From positions 1-6,054 of the forward strand of contig JAHDGT010000297.1 of the NCBI GenBank assembly GCA_020631675.1: a DNA stretch of 6,054 nucleotides, written 5' to 3'. Positions within the stretch are counted from its first letter, which is position 1; the number at the start of each line of letters is the position of its first letter. Below the pieces are notes generated by a model, which was not told the origin of the DNA, did not search any database, and saw only the letters and a list, made by a program, of their open reading frames with translations. The stretch comes from Bacteroidota bacterium (lineage in GTDB: Bacteria > Bacteroidota > Bacteroidia > Chitinophagales > UBA2359). Below are positions 1-5,941 of this stretch, in pieces. A program made the position numbers and the translations under genes.

Positions 1-91
1 GGCATAAAAATGGCTACCTCTGGGCCGCCTTTTTATGCCGCCGCTCAGGGCGCATACAAGCGGCTCATTTCCACTACTATCCCTCGCAGGG
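1..91 (-). repeat. Structured dispersed repeat, left copy, truncated by the window edge
   Basis: Seen: a perfect 10-bp stem (1-10 with 30-39) encloses the 19-nt core TGGCTACCTCTGGGCCGCC (11-29). A second short stem pairs 40-44 with 60-64. The block CCACTACTATCCCTCGC (71-87) follows, ending in a small CCCT/AGGG hairpin (81-91). The core recurs identically, inverted, at 6007-6025, and the 17-nt block recurs with 15 of 17 matches at 5948-5964. Spacing between core and block is 41 nt here and 42 nt there. From recall, the minus-strand reading (AGGGATAG-AGTGG start, variable hairpin, CCGAC-like end) resembles a repeat common in Bacteroidota intergenic regions; I cannot verify this. Strand is given in that reading. 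The outer end lies beyond base 1. Confidence 0.75.
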
Positions 92-113
92 TGCAAAACG
101 GTACGGGTAGTAC

Positions 114-133
114 AAAAAACTACAAAAGTAGCT
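114..133 (-). terminator. Weak candidate intrinsic terminator of the DUF1572 gene
   Basis: On the minus strand, 19 nt after the stop codon, AGCTAC-TTTT-GTAGTT forms a 6-bp stem with one G-T pair and a 4-nt loop. Its 3' arm (123-118) runs into a T tract at 119-114. The stem is short and AT-rich, so termination would be inefficient. Read-through would carry the transcript into the adjacent repeat. Confidence 0.35.
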
Positions 134-151
134 AAGTGCAAGTACTGTTTT

Positions 152-706
152 TCACACGAAATGTTTCCGCTTTTTGTCTTGATCGAACTTCTTTTTATTG
201 AAGTCGGCCGAGCCACCTTTCGGAATCGATAAAGAGGCAAAAGCCTCTCCTCTCAATTGCTTGGCAAGATACACAATTTGCCCTACATGATAAGCGTAAT
301 GCCCCAACTGTCTATTGATCGCTTCTTGTACCGTATGTCCTTCATTGCGAATGTATATGATTTTGCTCATGTCCGCTCCTTCCAAAGGGTCAACAGCATT
401 GAAAAAACAATCCCAACCCGCTTCCCAAAGTGCCAGCACTTCCGCTTTGGTTTCCAATCGCCCTTCAAACTCCCCTTCCCTATTTCGCCAAGTCTTTTCG
501 CCATCTTCGGTCAAGAAGTTGGTCCATCGCGACAGCATATTGCCATGTATGTGTTTCACGATGATGAAAATGGAGTTGCTGCCCGAATCAATGCTTTGAT
601 TCATTTGTGCATCTTCCAATTGGTCGATCGCTTTGCGACCTAAGCTTTCGTAATAGCGAAATAGTTTCTGCACGCTGTTGATATAGCCTTGATTGATCGC
701 TTCCAT
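152..706 (-). CDS. DUF1572 family protein, DinB-like four-helix fold
   Basis: This is a 184-residue protein of the DUF1572 branch of the DinB/YfiT-like superfamily: small four-helix-bundle proteins, many of which bind a divalent metal through histidines. The function of DUF1572 members is not established. Visible family marks are SNSI (43-46), then VKHIHGNMLSRW (50-61), RNREGEF (74-80), IRNEGHT (119-125) and INRQLGHYAYHVGQ (130-143). Candidate metal ligands are H52 or H54 with the HxxxH pair H136/H140. There is no signal peptide, so it should be cytoplasmic. The C-terminus is lysine-rich (KKKFDQDKKRKHFV). I chose the ATG at 706 because family members usually begin about there (ME-x-YLxSV-like). 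An in-frame ATG at 736 would add ten residues that look like leader; neither start has a clear Shine-Dalgarno. It is transcribed divergently from the porW-like gene. Confidence 0.85.
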   Translation of the reverse strand: MEAINQGYINSVQKLFRYYESLGRKAIDQLEDAQMNQSIDSGSNSIFIIVKHIHGNMLSRWTNFLTEDGEKTWRNREGEFEGRLETKAEVLALWEAGWDCFFNAVDPLEGADMSKIIYIRNEGHTVQEAINRQLGHYAYHVGQIVYLAKQLRGEAFASLSIPKGGSADFNKKKFDQDKKRKHFV

Positions 707-776
707 GAATCTGAGATTTTTGATGAGAAAACACATTCAATTTAAAGTGATCGCAGCCGTTTGAGCAAAATCAAAC

Positions 777-794
777 GCTAGTTCCAAAACTAGC
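777..794. promoter_or_regulatory. Dyad symmetry overlapping the candidate leftward promoter
   Basis: GCTAGTT (777-783) and AACTAGC (788-794) form a perfect 7-bp inverted repeat with a 4-nt centre. It overlaps the TAGTTTTG motif read leftward at 792-785. It could be an operator for a dimeric regulator of the DUF1572 gene, or an RNA hairpin at the 5' end of its transcript. A dyad of this size can arise by chance, so the call is tentative. Confidence 0.25.
785..792 (-). promoter_or_regulatory. Candidate -7 box (TAGTTTTG) for the DUF1572 gene
   Basis: Read on the minus strand, TAGTTTTG matches the Bacteroidota -7 consensus TAnnTTTG exactly. It lies 78 nt upstream of the chosen ATG. No TTG/TTTG -33 element is seen at the usual spacing of about 19-21 nt; a TTTG at 822-819 is 26 nt away. 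Only half of the promoter is therefore supported. Confidence 0.3.
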
Positions 795-828
795 TATGCT
801 GTAAGTGAAAAATGTCGGCAAAATGAAA

Positions 829-836
829 TAATTTTG
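829..836 (+). promoter_or_regulatory. Candidate -7 box (TAATTTTG) for the porW-like gene
   Basis: TAATTTTG matches TAnnTTTG exactly and points toward the porW-like gene. It would give a 5' untranslated region of roughly 120 nt. No convincing -33 TTTG is visible upstream. It lies 36 bp from the oppositely oriented box, so the two genes may share one control region. Confidence 0.3.
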
Positions 837-964
837 TGTGTTAGGCGTTTTTACACCGTCTAGTAGTGTCCTGACGTTTCATCTTACGTCAATTCTTTAG
901 TTCAGGCTTCCTATTGGAGATCCATTATTGCTCCATCATTCATTAGCGTTTCGCTCCATTCATC

Positions 965-3900
965 ATGTATATATCTTCCAAGATTTCGATTTTTTCACGC
1001 ACGCTTTTTTCTTTACTGCTTATCCTTTTAGTGACCGGCAGTTCAGATGCTTTACATGCGCAAAGTAAATCGAGCAAAAGCAGCAGCAAGAAAAAGCAGA
1101 GTGCCGGTGCCTTCGGCAAGTCCATGCAAGACCTCAGCTCTCGCTTCAACCGCTACTTCAATGCGAAGTTGCAGTATATGGAAGCGATCAATAGCTTAGA
1201 AAACAATGGAGCCGAGAATTACGATGAACTCCTACCCGTTTACACCTTCCAATCAGGTGATGGTACTGGTGTGAGTGGCAATACAGATGCGATCATTAAG
1301 AAAACATCTCTGGCCATTCAGATGAAACCCAATAGCAAATGGGTGGATGACTGTTTCGTACTATTGGGCAAAGCCTATTATTTGAAGGGAGATACAGATG
1401 AGGCGAAGACCTCTTTCGAATATGTGAACAAGCGTTTCAGTAAGAGCATTAGAAACAGTTACGACCGAAAATCAAAAGATAAGATCCGTCAGCTACAGGA
1501 GAAAGACCGAGAGCGAGCGAAGAAAGAAAGAGAAGCAGAAGCTGAACGCTTGAAAAAAGAAAGAGAGAAGGAAAGAGAAGCATCTCTAAAAGAAAGAGAA
1601 GCAGCGAAGAAAGAGCGAGAAAAAGATAAGAAAGCGAAAGAGAAAGCCAGAGCAAAAGACAAAAAAGCCAGAGAGAAGTCGAAAAAGAAAAAAGAGAAAG
1701 AAAGAGCCAAATACAAGAAAGCTTATGATAAGGTAAAGGCGCAGCGTGCCAAGATCAAAAAGAAGAACAAAGATCGAAGAAAGCAAGGCAAGTCGCAGCT
1801 ACCCTTACCCGAATACCCGGAAAAGCCTTGGGAAAAAGAGGATGATGGTGCTAAAGAAGACACCAAAACCGAAGTAGAAAAGCTCGAAGAGAAAAAAGCA
1901 ACTGAAAAAGCGGAAGAAGAAGCCGCCAAAGCCGCCGAAGAAGAGCTGGCCGCCGAGGAAGCCAAAAAAGATGACGCCAATGCCGACGAAAATACCGTTG
2001 ATGGCACCGTACTTTCTACTGAGGGAACAGTAACCCTGATCGAGGGACATGAAAAATCATATAAAGGAGGCATCGGACATAAACTGGCCATGCATGAAGC
2101 CAAGATATGGCTAGCGCGTACCTACATTGACCAAGAGCTATATAATGAAGCCGATCTGGTCATCAAAGAGATGCAAAAAGACAAGAGCTTCCCTAAAAAG
2201 TGGAAGGGTGAACTGAATAGATTGATCGCTTATTACCTCATTGAGCGCGGTAATAAATCCGAAGCGAATACCGCCTTAAAAACCGCGATCAAAGGCACGA
2301 AAAAGAGTGAAGGCAAGGCGAGACTCAACTACATTGCCGCACAATTGCATCAGCAATCTAATGACCATGATGAAGCCTTAAAAAGCTTTAAGAAGGTACT
2401 AAAAAGCCGCCCTGATTTCGACATGGCACTGAATGCCCGTTTGAACATCGCCAGAACGAAATTACAGAATGGTAGCTTCAGTCCTTCCGGCGCGTTAGCC
2501 TATTTAGAGAAAATGGCGAAAGAAGATAAGTATGTGGATCATACTGACCAGATCTACTTCGTCATGTCAGATATCGCCATGCAATCTGGTGATGTGGAAA
2601 AAGCAACAGAGTACCTATCGCTTTCTGCAAGCACAAGCACTAGTAATCCAGAGCAAAAAGCACTGGCCTTCTTGAAACTGGCGAACATGAGCTATACCCA
2701 AGAAAGATATGTGCCTGCGGCTGCCTATTATGACAGTACTTTCGTATCTCTTCCTCAAGAACATGAAGAGTACGACCAGGTAAAAGCGCGTAAAGAGAAT
2801 TTGGGCGAATTAGTAATGCACCTGAATACGGTAGAGCTACAGGATAGCTTGTTGCGTATCGCCAATATGAGCGACAAAGCGCGTAATGTATTCATTGAAG
2901 AGTTAATTGAACGCTTGGAAGAAGAAGCTTTGAAAGCACAGGAAGAAGCCGAGCAAGAGTTCTTAACCGATAAGGAAAGTAAAAGTGGTGATAGTGCTAG
3001 TAGTGGTAGTGTTTGGTACTTCTATAATCCTTCGGCTAAAGGCAAAGGCTATAACGAATTCAAAACCCAGTGGGGCAGCAGACCTGATGTGGACAATTGG
3101 AGATTGAGCAGTAAGATCGCCAGTAGTGGCGAGGAAGATGGTGTCTTAGCTGGTGCTTCTGATGCAGAGGAACAGCGCAATGCCCTCATGCAGCGCGCGG
3201 CCGAAGGTGTCTTATCAAGAGATGATATTTTGGCTCAACTCCCGCTAACGGAAGAAAAGAAAACAGCTGCTCACGATGCGATAAAGAACGCCTTATTCCA
3301 AGTAGGGCGTATTTATGGTAATAAGCTAGAGAGCTATGATAAGTCTAGTGAGGCCTTTAATGATCTACTGACGCGCTACCCAACTTACGATAGAGCGGCG
3401 GAGACTTTATACAACCTCTACGTTCTAGCAGAAAAGCAAGACAATGCGGGTGCTTCTAAGACCTATAAGAACCGAGTAGTTAATGAATACCCTAAGAGCA
3501 AGTACGCAAAACTACTTGCTGATGCCAACTATGCGGAAGAACTGTCAAAAGAGGGAAGGGAATTAGAGCAATACTATGAGCAAACTTTCAGCTTGTTCAA
3601 AATGAAAGATTACGAAACTTCGCTTAAGCGCATAGATGAAGTGAATAGCAAATTCGAGGAAAACCCGCTTCAACCGAAGTTTGATCTTTTGCGTGCCTTT
3701 GTTGTAGGGGCTACAGAAGATAAAGACGCTTATGTAGCAGCTTTAGAAGGTGTTGTAGCCAAATACCCTGAAGACGATGTGCGCAAAAAGGCTGAAGAAA
3801 CATTGCTTTACTTGGTGGATCTAAGTAAGCTTCCGGTAGGTGAGAGTAAAAGCAGCTTATACACTTATGCGCCGGAAAAGCAGCATTATGTGATCATCAC

Positions 3901-4228
3901 TTTTGGCAGCTATACGCAAAAGGTAAGTCAGATCAGAAATAATGTGAGCGACTTCAACTCGGAGAATTTCAGTGTGAATAAGTTGAAGACCACTCCTATG
4001 ATGCTGAATAAAGATGATCAGATCATCTTGGTGAAGAGCTTCGCGAATGCGGATAAAGCCATGCAGTATTATACGACCTTACAATCAAAGGAGGCTAATG
4101 TGTTTTCTGGCATTGATACCAGCTATCAATTCTTTGTGATCTCTAAAAAGAACTTCACACCTTTCTATAAAGACAAGAATATTGATGCTTATATGGCTTT
4201 CTTCTTGAAGGAGTATATGGGAAAATAA
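965..4228 (+). CDS. porW: T9SS periplasmic TPR protein, PorW/SprE family, with a charged-helix insertion
   Basis: PorW (Porphyromonas) and SprE (Flavobacterium) are TPR proteins needed for type IX secretion and gliding; PorW is reported to link the PorK/N ring to the outer-membrane translocon. This 1087-residue protein shows the family marks in order: an SRFNRYFNAK segment (59-68); IIKKTSLAI (110-118) and KWVDDCFVLLGKAYYLKGD (125-143); TPR-like helix pairs about 373-600; the signature WYFYNPSAKGKGYNEFK (684-700) with WGSRPDVDNWR (703-713); more TPR-like repeats 771-950; and the C-terminal HYVIITF to KEYMGK domain (974-1087). Residues 1-32 are a signal peptide with probable cleavage after ALHA, but there is no lipobox: the only cysteine is C130. 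Residues about 155-375 are an insertion: a K/E/R helix (171-275), a proline-rich hinge (279-289) and an acidic Glu/Ala stretch (290-338). The ATG at 965 is the only start, since an in-frame TAG lies at 944-946 with no start codon between. Family call firm; insertion role unknown. Confidence 0.88.
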   Translation: MYISSKISIFSRTLFSLLLILLVTGSSDALHAQSKSSKSSSKKKQSAGAFGKSMQDLSSRFNRYFNAKLQYMEAINSLENNGAENYDELLPVYTFQSGDGTGVSGNTDAIIKKTSLAIQMKPNSKWVDDCFVLLGKAYYLKGDTDEAKTSFEYVNKRFSKSIRNSYDRKSKDKIRQLQEKDRERAKKEREAEAERLKKEREKEREASLKEREAAKKEREKDKKAKEKARAKDKKAREKSKKKKEKERAKYKKAYDKVKAQRAKIKKKNKDRRKQGKSQLPLPEYPEKPWEKEDDGAKEDTKTEVEKLEEKKATEKAEEEAAKAAEEELAAEEAKKDDANADENTVDGTVLSTEGTVTLIEGHEKSYKGGIGHKLAMHEAKIWLARTYIDQELYNEADLVIKEMQKDKSFPKKWKGELNRLIAYYLIERGNKSEANTALKTAIKGTKKSEGKARLNYIAAQLHQQSNDHDEALKSFKKVLKSRPDFDMALNARLNIARTKLQNGSFSPSGALAYLEKMAKEDKYVDHTDQIYFVMSDIAMQSGDVEKATEYLSLSASTSTSNPEQKALAFLKLANMSYTQERYVPAAAYYDSTFVSLPQEHEEYDQVKARKENLGELVMHLNTVELQDSLLRIANMSDKARNVFIEELIERLEEEALKAQEEAEQEFLTDKESKSGDSASSGSVWYFYNPSAKGKGYNEFKTQWGSRPDVDNWRLSSKIASSGEEDGVLAGASDAEEQRNALMQRAAEGVLSRDDILAQLPLTEEKKTAAHDAIKNALFQVGRIYGNKLESYDKSSEAFNDLLTRYPTYDRAAETLYNLYVLAEKQDNAGASKTYKNRVVNEYPKSKYAKLLADANYAEELSKEGRELEQYYEQTFSLFKMKDYETSLKRIDEVNSKFEENPLQPKFDLLRAFVVGATEDKDAYVAALEGVVAKYPEDDVRKKAEETLLYLVDLSKLPVGESKSSLYTYAPEKQHYVIITFGSYTQKVSQIRNNVSDFNSENFSVNKLKTTPMMLNKDDQIILVKSFANADKAMQYYTTLQSKEANVFSGIDTSYQFFVISKKNFTPFYKDKNIDAYMAFFLKEYMGK

Positions 4229-4234
4229 GAAGTT

Positions 4235-4262
4235 AGACTCGAGATATGAGACTCGAGACATG
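4235..4262. repeat. Two-copy 14-bp tandem repeat after porW
   Basis: AGACTCGAGATATG (4235-4248) is followed directly by AGACTCGAGACATG (4249-4262), with 13 of 14 bases identical, and then by a partial AGA. It begins 6 nt after the porW stop codon and contains two CTCGAG palindromes. It has no coding role. Replication slippage is the simplest origin. Confidence 0.8.
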
Positions 4263-4360
4263 AGATTTCGTGCTGACATCTTAGTAGTATATATCGAAAA
4301 AGCTATACAGTCAATTTTCCTCAAGCACTTAATACAGACCTAAAACCTTGGCGTAGAACT

Positions 4361-4396
4361 AACGGGAAGTGGATATCTAATCACTTCCCGTTTTTT
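4361..4396 (+). terminator. Strong intrinsic terminator of the porW-like gene
   Basis: AACGGGAAGTG (4361-4371) pairs perfectly with CACTTCCCGTT (4382-4392), giving an 11-bp stem with a 10-nt loop, followed by a run of six T (4391-4396). The minus strand has no matching T run, so it acts rightward only. It lies 133 nt after the porW stop but only 19 nt before the next ATG. It could therefore also sit inside that gene's leader as an attenuator. Confidence 0.88.
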
Positions 4397-4415
4397 AATA
4401 AAACATCACCAGACT

Positions 4416-4994
4416 ATGGAACAGACACCTACTATAAGAGAGCAGATCAAAAGCTTGGAATGGGAGATTTTCGAGCAGAAGAAGAAGTTGGCTGCTCTTT
4501 ATCAATCTGCTACAGGTGAGCCTGTTGAGGATTACCGTCTGACCGCTACAGATGGAAAAACGGTAAAGCTATCTGAGCTGTTCGGCGATTTTGAGGAGCT
4601 GGCTGTTATTTTCAATATGGGTGAAAGATGCCCGTATTGTACTTTATGGGCAGATGGATTCAAAGGATTTAGTGATCACTTATCTAATCGTTGTGCTTTT
4701 GTATTAGTATCTCCAGATACTCCTGAAGTACAAGCTCGTTTCGCAGAGAGTAGAGGCTGGACATTCCCGACTTATAGTCACCAAGGCAGTAGCTTTGCTT
4801 TAGACATGGGTTATGCCAGAGAAGATGGTGCGGTTTTACCGGGCATGGTCATTTTCACTAAAGGGGAAAGCAGACAGGTATTGAAGTTCAATCAGACCAG
4901 CTTTGGCCCGGGTGATAACTTCTGTCAGATTTGGGATGTGATGTATATGCTTCCTAAGGGTGTGAATGGATGGCAGCCGAAGTATAGTTATTGA
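4416..4994 (+). CDS. DUF899-type thioredoxin-fold protein with a CPYC motif
   Basis: This 192-residue protein resembles the DUF899 family, a thioredoxin-like branch near AhpC/TSA peroxiredoxins whose reaction is not settled. Residues 7-30 are a charged amphipathic helix (REQIKSLEWEIFEQKKKLAA). The fold core follows, with DYRLTATDGKTVKLSELF (39-56), the strand ELAVIFNMG (61-69) and a C72-P-Y-C75 pair leading into TLWADGF (76-82); DUF899 proteins have a similar CPSCSFWAD-like segment here. VLVSPDTPEVQARF (96-109), RGWTFP (113-118), the LPGMVIF strand (141-147) and a C-terminal region with D174, Y177, P180 and G182 complete the match. No signal peptide is present, so it is probably cytoplasmic. 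A thiol-disulfide or peroxide-related role is inferred from CxxC only. At 192 residues it is shorter than many DUF899 proteins. The ATG at 4416 has no clear Shine-Dalgarno. No promoter motif is seen between porW and this gene. Confidence 0.8.
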   Translation: MEQTPTIREQIKSLEWEIFEQKKKLAALYQSATGEPVEDYRLTATDGKTVKLSELFGDFEELAVIFNMGERCPYCTLWADGFKGFSDHLSNRCAFVLVSPDTPEVQARFAESRGWTFPTYSHQGSSFALDMGYAREDGAVLPGMVIFTKGESRQVLKFNQTSFGPGDNFCQIWDVMYMLPKGVNGWQPKYSY

Positions 4995-4995
4995 C

Positions 4996-5034
4996 AAAAA
5001 AAGGGCGGCATCATAATGATGCCGCCCTTTTTTT
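4996..5034. terminator. Bidirectional intrinsic terminator between convergent genes
   Basis: GGGCGGCATCA (5003-5013) pairs perfectly with TGATGCCGCCC (5017-5027) around a TAA loop. The stem is flanked by seven A (4996-5002) and seven T (5028-5034), so each strand ends in a U tract after a GC-rich hairpin. It starts one base after the stop codon of the DUF899-type gene and lies 60 nt beyond the stop of the leftward TlpA-like gene. It can serve both. Confidence 0.95.
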
Positions 5035-5094
5035 ATCAATTTAAAAACATTGTAGTCAGTTAGCTCAAAAGAGGAAGCTACTGATCATTAATGC

Positions 5095-5619
5095 TTACTC
5101 TTCTTCGTAAGCTTTGATCTCTTTGATGATCTCTTCTAATTCGTTCTCATCACCCTCAACATAGCCGCCGTGCTCGTAAAGGATATCGCCTTCAGAATCT
5201 ACAACTATGGTATAAGGTACGGTTTGGAAGTTCAGTTGACGCTTTAGATCTTCGTTCACATCTAATAGCACATCGTATTCCCATCCTACACCATTCACAT
5301 AAGTTTTCACTTTATCAGAAGAACGCTGGTCATCAACACTAACAGCGATCACTTCTAAACCGAATTCATCTTGCCAGCGATCGTAACGCTCAGCAATATT
5401 GTTCAATTCTTTTTTACAAGGACCACACCAAGTAGCCCAAAAGCTCATTACCGTGATTTTACCATTCTCACCATAGTCGGCAACATTTACGCTTTTACCG
5501 TCCATGTCTTTCAATGTAACTTCTGGTAAGCGGTCGAATTCGTCATCTTGGGCGAAGGCACTCGTAGCGAAGAATGCCGATAGGGTTAACAGGAGACAAA
5601 GTGTTTTCAAAAACTTCAT
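5095..5619 (-). CDS. Exported TlpA-like thioredoxin family protein
   Basis: This 174-residue protein belongs to the TlpA/ResA-like, AhpC/TSA-related thiol-disulfide oxidoreductases. Residues 1-23 are a classic signal peptide (MKFLK, hydrophobic core, ATSAFA) with cleavage before Q24, so the mature protein is periplasmic. The thioredoxin core starts at LPEVTLKDMDGKSVNVADY (31-49). The strand KITVMSFWATW (54-64) leads into the active site W64-C65-G66-P67-C68. A second strand is LEVIAVSVDD (88-97), and the cis-proline is P135 in FQTVPYTIVVD (131-141). It ends with an acidic helix ELEEIIKEIKAYEEE. All catalytic features are intact. Family members usually reduce disulfides in exported proteins or apocytochrome c; the substrate here cannot be told, and no ccm or ccs genes are nearby. 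I chose the ATG at 5619; a TTG four codons upstream gives the same frame but breaks the usual signal-peptide start. It converges on the DUF899-type gene. Confidence 0.92.
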   Translation of the reverse strand: MKFLKTLCLLLTLSAFFATSAFAQDDEFDRLPEVTLKDMDGKSVNVADYGENGKITVMSFWATWCGPCKKELNNIAERYDRWQDEFGLEVIAVSVDDQRSSDKVKTYVNGVGWEYDVLLDVNEDLKRQLNFQTVPYTIVVDSEGDILYEHGGYVEGDENELEEIIKEIKAYEEE

Positions 5620-5684
5620 GCTATTAGTCAATTAGAAGGTTTGGATTATTAATACTTGGTGGAGTGGGACGAGTGGACTTACTA

Positions 5685-5692
5685 CAAAATTA
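5685..5692 (-). promoter_or_regulatory. Candidate -7 box (TAATTTTG), proximal, for the TlpA-like gene
   Basis: On the minus strand TAATTTTG matches TAnnTTTG exactly. It is 65 nt upstream of the ATG and correctly oriented. No -33 TTG/TTTG is seen at the usual distance. It competes with a second exact match at 5749-5756. Confidence 0.3.
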
Positions 5693-5745
5693 AGGAACAA
5701 TTATGAAGCCCACTTGCAGTAAAGTGCTATGATCTGTTAATTATT

Positions 5746-5763
5746 CGACAAAAGTAGTTGTCG
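5746..5763 (-). promoter_or_regulatory. Candidate distal -7 box (TACTTTTG) inside a dyad
   Basis: On the minus strand TACTTTTG (5756-5749) matches TAnnTTTG exactly, 129 nt upstream of the TlpA-like ATG. It sits inside the inverted repeat CGACAA (5746-5751) / TTGTCG (5758-5763) with a 6-nt centre. The dyad could be an operator over a promoter, but a 6-bp inverted repeat is easily met by chance. Confidence 0.25.
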
Positions 5764-5906
5764 CTTTAGTTTTAACCACTCAATTACAATAATAAATACG
5801 GAAATTGGCAATTAAATAAGACCATTGTCCTTATACCCTTTTTTTGACCCTATTAGTCGCTAGTCGTTTAATGGACTTGGAAATAATTTGAAAATTTGAC
5901 AATGAG

Positions 5907-5936
5907 CCATTTTGAAAATGGATCGGATCATCTTTG
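5907..5936. promoter_or_regulatory. 15-bp perfect dyad followed by a near -7 box
   Basis: CCATTTT-G-AAAATGG (5907-5921) is a perfect 7-bp dyad about a single central base, a shape typical of binding sites for dimeric regulators. CATCTTTG (5929-5936) follows 7 bp later and differs from TAnnTTTG by one base. If this is a rightward promoter with an operator, its transcript would start close to the right-hand repeat. No gene inside the window depends on it. Confidence 0.3.
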
Positions 5937-5941
5937 CATTG

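Larger units (their letters stand above)
5620..5941. other. AT-rich intergenic region without a supportable gene
   Basis: This stretch holds no coding region I can defend; the open frames are short and lack family features. It contains the leader and possible promoters of the TlpA-like gene, a 15-bp dyad at 5907-5921, and a T7 run at 5839-5845 with no hairpin before it. Another gene could begin to the right of the window, but none is visible. Confidence 0.6.

Noticed and set aside
35..643. Plus-strand open frames across the left repeat and opposite the DUF1572 gene
   Set aside because: They overlap the repeat or run antisense to a gene with clear family motifs, and their translations show no recognisable domain.
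872..891. TGACGT and ACGTCA inverted repeat upstream of porW
   Set aside because: A 6-bp dyad with an 8-nt centre is too common by chance, and it has no link to a promoter motif.
930..967. Imperfect direct repeat GCTCCATCATTCAT and GCTCCATTCATCATG before the porW start
   Set aside because: Similarity is partial, and no known signal or ribosome-binding role fits it.
1552..1580. Uninterrupted 29-nt purine run that might form unusual DNA structure
   Set aside because: AAA, GAA, GAG and AGA codons for the charged helix explain it fully, and nothing shows a separate DNA-level role.
1449..2103. Several antisense open frames rich in Ser, Phe and Leu opposite the middle of the porW-like gene
   Set aside because: They mirror the purine-rich K/E/R codons of the sense strand, which rarely give stops on the other strand. 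They lack family features and lie wholly inside a well-supported gene.
4011..4029. Perfect 8-bp inverted repeat AAGATGAT-CAG-ATCATCTT within porW
   Set aside because: It lies in conserved coding sequence (KDDQIIL), has no T tract, and one such repeat is expected by chance in about 6 kb.
5056..5084. Imperfect hairpin (TCAG-TAGCT with AGCTA-CTGA, one bulged T) just past the TlpA-like stop
   Set aside because: It is weak, with no immediate T tract on the minus strand. The bidirectional terminator further on explains transcript ending much better.
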